A DNA stretch of 64,000 nt from Nymphaea colorata (lineage: Eukaryota > Streptophyta > Magnoliopsida > Nymphaeales > Nymphaeaceae), in the NCBI RefSeq assembly GCF_008831285.2, contig NC_045142.1, positions 17,175,354-17,239,353 of the forward strand. Direction: 5' to 3'. The translations under genes and the position numbers were made by a program. Below, in pieces: positions 57,640-64,000 of the stretch; positions within the stretch are counted from its first letter, which is position 1, and every line of letters starts with the position of its first letter. Under the pieces are notes generated by a model. It was given only the letters and a program-made list of their open reading frames with translations, was not told where the DNA came from and made no database searches.

Positions 57640-59523
57640 TCGAAGCCTTTAAGCCATGGTTTTCTACCACCAAATAGACGTATGACTGCAAGAGAAAGGA
57701 GTGACCGGTAGAAACTAGACCAACAGGTCAGGAACAAAAGCCAGACCCTTTAAATATGATATTTAAAGTATCTTGTTGACATTCAAACTTTTCAATATGA
57801 TCTTAAGGACAGGTGATGCAAAATATATATTAAGTTGATCATTTTTTGGGTTTTAATAGTGTTTTTATAGCAAGCAAAATATGAATGGCTCTCATAGCAC
57901 GAACATTTTGATAATAGAAAAACATTTTTATAAAAACAACTTGTTTCAAAACGGGTTTTATATCAAACTAGTTTTTATGAAACGCCAATGTTGTAAAACT
58001 CAGTTTCCTGAACCGAATTTTCATTTAATCAGCCGAGTTGCCAATTCAGTTGAATTGAGTATGAATGGGCCAAAAATATTTAAAAAAAATTATTTTTCAA
58101 AGAATAGATCAATATTGTATAAAAATAATTAGCAATACCCAAAAATAAATTATTAAAAAGAATAAATAAATAAATACTGACATGAGACACCTTGAATCAG
58201 TCAATGAATCAAGTCGGTTTGGAGCCAATTCGATTTGGCCGATTAGGCTGATCATGACAACTCTGGTCCAAATACACTCATCTGTTTGGCTTCCCTAAAC
58301 GAAGGATTAAATGATCACTTTAAATTCACTTAAATATCGTCATAACATGTCTTTTTTCGTAAGATATATGAGAGAGAGCGCTCTCAGCAGGGGCAGAGAC
58401 ACATATGGTCACATGGGGGCAATTGCCCACACATTATTATTATATTAATTAAAATCCACTCATGTCTTACTTGCAAGAACATTTGCTGGATGAGCAACCG
58501 AGTTCTGCACTTCGTTGCTTGCTGGTAAAAATTATGGCAAAGTGGTTTTTGGTAACCAAAATCACAGCCATAACCAGAAGTCCAATAGCCAGAGAAGTCA
58601 AGACTGCAGTGATCACGGAAAATTTGGGTAGCCGGATCCGAGTTCATTTGAAACACGGACACTATAGAAAACTTAATCAACCTATAAATTAGTGAGTCTC
58701 TGCACACTTACCCAAAAAAGTTCATATTTTCATATTGATATTTCAGAGAAATTTTTCTTGTTTTACATTTTGTACCACTTAAAAGTTTAAAATTTTATAA
58801 TTAGTGCTCTTAGTCTAAGCCAGAATTTTCTGACTCGTATATATATATATCCCTAGTTAGTAAACCTACATTTCGGCATTTGTGAAGATGAGTTTATTCA
58901 TCATGATCTCAAGAAATATTAAGGATGGATGTATGTGACAATGCTTTCTCACCATGCAGTGCTGTTGCATAATAAATGGTGTACAAAACAATGAATGTGT
59001 ATAACAAAATTATTACAGCTGGGGAAAGTTAGAGAGGGCAAAGACACTAATTGTTGCAGCTGAGAAGAGAGGAGACTCCACCGTTTCACTGCCGGCAACT
59101 TCTCCAACATGTATGTAGATGTAATACTCATGGCTCATAACTTATGATTCAACTCCTGGACCAGTTTATGGGTAATTTTTTTTTTATCTTTTATTAATTC
59201 ACATATTTAAATAATCCAAATTTAGTTGTAAAATACAAAATATCGCATACACGTTGCTAGAATTCTGGAAACAGTTGCGATGTGCCCTCCAATAACACCA
59301 TCCAGACTGCAAACTTCCCAAACTTTGCAGAAGAACCTTCAGTTTTTTGAGTCACACGCAGGTGAGGTGCCTAATGTGAGAACAAGAAGTTGAACCGTGC
59401 ATTTAAATGATCTGGTTATCTTAGTTCCCAGCTTGTGCTACTCCTTAAAGTGTACACGACGAGAACTCACTCTTTGCCACAGCCATACACTTTTATGCGA
59501 ACATCAAAAAATTCCTTTTGAGA
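57638..59523. other. Intergenic DNA with a hAT-like repeat end
   Basis: At 58,388 a CAGGGGCAGAGACAC end followed by GGGGGCAATTGCCCACAC resembles the hAT MITE family of 25.3 kb; its partner end is unclear. No gene recognised; short open frames at 58.4-58.7 kb overlap on both strands. Confidence 0.45.
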
Positions 59524-59670
59524 CCACAAGGGTCTCATTTGACAAATGAAACAATATGTAATTATTTCATGAATATGGCCTAAAGATTGAGATGGATTCA
59601 TGTAACACATTCAAAAGCATTTTAGATTCATGAAACAGTTCTAAACTGTTTCATTTGCCAAGGGCCTCAA
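59524..59670. mobile_element. Family C foldback MITE
   Basis: The left end CTCATTTGACAAATGAAACA pairs with the right end, read as CCCTTGGCAAATGAAACAGT on the other strand. The interior has TTTCATGAATATGGCCTAAA and GATGGATTCATGTAACA. Confidence 0.7.
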
Positions 59671-60331
59671 ATATCTCACGTTATGTATGCTATATATACA
59701 AAAAAAAAAAAAAAACAAGGTGTTTGAGAACAGTTTCTGTCCACCTGGCTAGGCAGTCGAACTTAAGACCTTTGATTAAGTTTAAGGAGATCAAGAGTTC
59801 AATACCCGATGTATTGGCATAACTAGTAGGGGCTTCAATAACTTTAGGTAGAATGAATGCGTTCGCTTGTGCTGCGTTGAAGTGGTGCCTCTGGATTAGA
59901 GGGGCTGAAGCATTGGCTGTTGTGTTCATAGATGCAAGGAGAAATGAGTTTTCTGTCTAGGGCTCAAAGGATGAAATTTATCATGCAATTCTACTGTTGG
60001 AGTCCTCTTAAACTCATATTAAAAAGTATTTTAAAGAAAATATGAACCTTCTAATGTGTTTATAAATACTACTTTAATATAAATCATGTTGCAGTTCAAG
60101 TCATTTGTAAAAAAATTGATCTTCATACTACCAAATTTTCGATGTTATAAGAGCCGTTCATTTTTTACCATTAAAAAAAACTTTTTAAGTAAAAAATAGC
60201 TAACTTAACATTTGTTTCTCATCAAATCACTCTTAAAATAAAATGGATTTACAAAAAAAATATCTTAATAATTAATTTCAATAGGTCTGATTATTGTCTC
60301 ATACCCAACTGGTCTTATCTTTTCCAACTTT

Positions 60332-60395
<64 letters not shown>

Positions 60396-61009
60396 ATCAA
60401 CATATCCACATTTTTTAAAGTTGCCGTGTTTATATACATATCCGATTAAGCATCTGTACCATGTGACTTAGCAGAAAATACTGTCGAGTCACGGGCGTCA
60501 TGAAAAGTGTCGCCTCATCTTATAGGCTCTTGGATTAACATATGGGAGGATCACAACATAGGCACGTGTGGATTAACTGAAGATATTGCACTCATGTCCA
60601 GTATGTCGTTGATGAGTTTAGTCCTAGTATTGCTACCCATGTGACCAATTTGTGCAAGCCGTCGAGGAGATCAAGAACCTGAGTTCCATACTTCAAGAAA
60701 AGATGGTCAAGATGTACTTTGTTTTTTCCTCCAGTAAAAGGGTATGAAAGCTTAAGCATGGATGGGAGGTTTCGTTGTGCTACCAAATACTAAACCCCCT
60801 TCGATCTCATCTTGATATTCTAATAAAACAAGTCTTTGAAATTGCGAACAATCCTAAACAATACCTGCCATATAAGATGTCTGCGTTGAAAGTATGAAAC
60901 AGTATTGTTGCTAATAATTAAAGCAGACATGAAAACAGAGCAGAAATTCAAAAGAAATGACTTAGTGTCTCCGCAGCATAATCTGGAACCGATCAACGAA
61001 GATTGTCGG
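59671..61009. other. Intergenic DNA and 3' flank of the S6K gene
   Basis: A (TA)n microsatellite of about 59 bases lies at 60,334-60,392. A 64-codon open stretch on the minus strand at 60,592-60,786 has no recognised domain. The first roughly 150-200 bases next to the S6K stop codon are probably its 3' UTR. Confidence 0.45.
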
Positions 61010-62429
61010 CTACATAACAGAGCGAGGCTTAAGCAGAAATGGGCTAGGCCTCACAAATGTAAATCCAGCAAATTCATTCTCGCCTGGCCTTGGACTTGCT
61101 GCCGGAGAGTCTAGCAGAGGCAACTTTGTCCATCGTTCATCGAAGTTGGCAACACAATCTTTGCCTCCAACCTTCGGCTTGAAACCAGGCTCAATCTCTC
61201 GAGCTTCAAGCTTTCGCCAGTTGATGGACTTGAACCACTTGTGGCGCTTGATCTCGTCGCTGCCATCTGGGCCACTGCCAAGCCGCTTGCTTGGATCCTT
61301 TTGCAGAAGCTGAAACACAAGTTACCTTGCCGAATGAGTAAATAAGGCGTACACAATATACTAATCCCTTTAGCATTGTAAATGCACGAGAGATCAGCAA
61401 TCAGCAAACACAGTATACTAACCCCTTTAAGCAAAGAGTGCACTTCACTGGACAGAAATGCAGGCAGTTTGATCTTATCCTTGATTATTTTCTGTTGAAT
61501 CTTTTGTCGATTCCCTCCAATAAATGGCGGCTGCAAAAACAGATGGGAAACAAATTAAAACAATAAATATGGTACGTTTGAAATACTTTACTTATCTCCC
61601 TTATGCTCGCTGCTATCATAACAGGATGTAGATGACTGTTTTTACTCCAAGGCACCAAATTTCACGTGCTCATGCCATCACACGGCCTAATGTTAAGGAC
61701 CTCAAAAACCATTGAATTTAATTTACTTCTGAAACCTAACCTTTCCAGTAAGCATTTCAAACAGCAGTATTCCAACGCTCCACCAGTCAGCTGCTTTATC
61801 ATGCCCTTTTCCAAGAACAATTTCAGGTGCCATGTATTCTACTGTCCCACACAGAGAATTTGATCTGGCATTCCCCTCAAATTGCTTTGCCAGTCCAAAA
61901 TCTGTCAGCATAACCTGAGTAAAAGAAGTTAATTAGATTGAACTCATGCTGGAAAATATGCAGGATAAAAGCTTTCATTTGGTTCAAGAAACTAACATGG
62001 CCATCTGCATCTAGAAGGATATTCTCTGGCTTCAGATCCCTATGCATTACACCATTGGCATGAAGGTGAGATACAGCAGAAACAATCTCAGCAGTATAGA
62101 TCCGTGCAACATCCTCCCTGAAAATATATATTAATCATACGTAAACCAATGATGGAGATTCAGTATATAGGAAACCAGCATTTCCAAGTCCCTTACGAGG
62201 ACCTGTGAAAGCAGATCCACATCTAGAACCAGGTCCAAGTCAGACAAGCTTAGAGAACATAAGACTTGGATGGCTGGGCTCAGGTTAAATACCTAGAGTA
62301 AATTAAATGATATTTTATTAGAATATCAACCAATGAGTTGCAATACCTAAAAAGACCCTGATGATAGAGTTGAAAGAATAGGTGGCCACCATTAATGAAG
62401 TCCAACACAAGATAAAGTCGGTACTTAGT
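61010..62429 (-). CDS. S6K: Ribosomal protein S6 kinase (S6K), C-terminal five exons, 5' partial
   Basis: Minus-strand AGC-family Ser/Thr kinase of the TOR pathway, which phosphorylates ribosomal protein S6 and other translation factors. Exons in coding order: 62,429-62,347; 62,117-61,997; 61,914-61,741; 61,530-61,423; 61,309-61,010. Intron lengths are 229, 82, 210 and 113 bases, all GT-AG, and phases join without a break to give the last 261 residues. The first exon here has [11 protein letters not shown], the second [12 protein letters not shown] (catalytic loop) and the third [10 protein letters not shown], the [14 protein letters not shown] activation loop (PDK1-site Ser codon 61,857-61,855) and the DWWSVG segment. 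The last holds the AGC extension and the hydrophobic motif FAGFTF with its TOR-target Thr at 61,060-61,058. About 200 N-terminal residues, including the glycine loop and the ATP-binding Lys, lie beyond the right edge. All visible catalytic residues are intact. It is transcribed in the same direction as the FERONIA-type gene. Confidence 0.96.
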
Positions 62430-64000
62430 CTGCAGAAGATAAAAACGGTCAGTTGAGCATTTTTCAATGATAAAGAGTCCATTTCACTAGCAAAAGAGAG
62501 AATACAAGCAAAATTCCAAATTAATTATTAAAAAAATTATGCACTACAGTCAGAAACATTTGAAATACATTTCGCTTTTGTATGTGTGTGTTTCAGCCTT
62601 TCAGGACAACAAAGCCTACACAAGATCTGCACTGTGTCACTTCCAATTTTAGAGTACACGAGTATCTTTACAGACCAAACTTTTCTTAGGTATACACATG
62701 AATTCTAATATCAATGTACATGAACAGGACGTTAAAAGGCATTAAGTATTTAAAATTTTGTAGGTGAAAACAAAAAATGGTACACAATATCCAGAGAACC
62801 CAGCATTAGATGTTCCTATTCTCAGAAATATATATGATAAGTTCCAGATTATCCGAATATCAGGTAACAGGATGATAGACAGATCTTATGATTGAACAAT
62901 ATCATAAACAAGCCAGACATTTACATTAGAGACCCATGGACTGCTCGAAATCAGACATTTTTTTGTTTAATGAGAATGAAATATGTTACATGGTCATTTG
63001 GAGCTGCTCTAGTCAGATCGGCATGATTGAACTAAAAGATCAGATTAACAAGCTTACGATGAGTACATTAATTTACCATTGGGTTGGCTATAATCAACCA
63101 ATTATTCTCTCATACTCAAAATAAAATGATTTTTCATTAATCAATGGACAAAGTAAGTACGAAGAGTATGTAAAGTCATTCATAAACCACCCAGTTGTTG
63201 ATGGTTCATATTGTGTCATGTTTAAAATTTTCTAAAATTCAAATACAAGTTGCCATTAACCTTTTCTAAATGGTAACTTTACATGTGCCACCTTGTAAAA
63301 CTATCAACCAAGTAAGTCAAATGGCTCATAATTAGTAGACAAAGTTCTGATATTTACTCAGTTCACATATTTCATGAACCTAATGAATTGAAATGACATG
63401 CAAAAAATTCTCAATTTTGAACTCACAAGATTGATATGCTGTCAAAAATTTCTTGTCACCATTATAAAGCATTTTGACAAGTGATGTTTGGTCATATAAG
63501 TAGATCATGTAAAAAACACTTCCAAGCCTCTGGTTTATAATTTAAAGCTGCTTCCAGTTCACAGAAGTTCGTACCTAAAACTTACCACTTTTGTGATTAA
63601 TGTTCTTAAGATGCATTAATGGGTTAGCAAGGATAATTGATAATTCATTATGTGGCGAGCCATCAAAATTTGTGTTGCCAGTAGCTTTTATAATCTCTCA
63701 AGTCATTAAATTTCAAAATTGGGTGTTCAAACATTATAAGCCATTTGACATGCAAATTACCATACCATGTGACGGATTTTTGCTGATATACCACTTTCAT
63801 ATAATGTATCCGCAGCAAAAAAAGGATGTTGTTCAGTTATTGAAACATAGTCAGCTCAAAGAAGCAAATCACTAAGTTACCTAGCAAATAAAGTGCATGA
63901 GTCATCAAGTCAATCAACAGCGAAAAGGTAAAAGGATATAATGCTTGAAAGAAACTAGGGAAACTTCGCATCTGCATCATAGAATAACACAAATACAGAC
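62430..64000 (-). other. Large S6K intron, continuing beyond the window
   Basis: No further S6K exon could be found upstream of 62,429. The expected preceding exon, ending ahead of TKYRLYL, is not visible, so the intron exceeds 1.57 kb. The sequence is AT-rich and the short open frames within it (for example 63,600-63,875) have no recognisable domain. Confidence 0.7.

Noticed and set aside
60592..60786. 64-codon minus-strand frame downstream of S6K
   Set aside because: It starts at a TTG codon, lacks a recognisable domain and does not join to the S6K exons; kept only as a remark on the flank.
1..64000. CRISPR arrays, operons or phage-like modules
   Set aside because: The tandem repeats seen are microsatellites and a minisatellite without regular spacers, and gene structure is clearly eukaryotic with spliceosomal introns.

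Overview
This window reads as nuclear DNA of a flowering plant. It has AT-rich intergenic DNA packed with short inverted-repeat (MITE-like) elements, very long (TA)n, (CT)n and (GA)n microsatellites, GT-AG introns, a nuclear-type tRNA-Ser gene and three clearly plant protein-coding loci. No LTR retrotransposon or transposase coding region could be recognised, and there is no CRISPR array or prokaryotic gene structure. The species cannot be named from the sequence alone. The GC-rich, intronless transcription-factor gene beside AT-rich spacers fits several angiosperm lineages.

Layout. Positions 1-28,000 are almost gene-free. They hold microsatellites, at least four families of foldback elements, a 106-bp degenerate minisatellite (22.5-22.9 kb), a clean 181-bp hAT-type MITE with a perfect 8-bp target duplication (25.3 kb), and one tRNA-Ser(UGA) gene (21.1 kb). 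At 28.0-29.7 kb lies an intronless cytokinin response factor gene (CRF, AP2/ERF family) on the + strand, with a TATA box and a leader carrying two upstream ORFs. From 30 to 47 kb the DNA is again repeat-rich and includes a recent 380-bp segmental duplication with a complex junction (38.8-40.8 kb). A promoter-like and exon-like segment near 42.1-42.5 kb on the minus strand may mark an unrecognised gene. At 47.8-51.3 kb lies an intronless FERONIA-type receptor kinase (CrRLK1L family) on the minus strand, with a long leader rich in upstream ORFs. From 51.3 to 61 kb there are more foldback elements and microsatellites. From 61.0 kb to the right edge are the last five exons of an S6K-type AGC kinase on the minus strand; its 5' exons lie beyond the window.

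The three protein genes belong to growth and hormone signalling: cytokinin transcriptional output (CRF), RALF peptide and cell-wall sensing (FERONIA), and TOR-dependent translation control (S6K). They are separate transcription units. Nothing in the sequence shows that their proximity is functional. Repeat-family assignments rest on terminal inverted repeats and a few target-site duplications read by eye, so boundaries are approximate unless stated otherwise.
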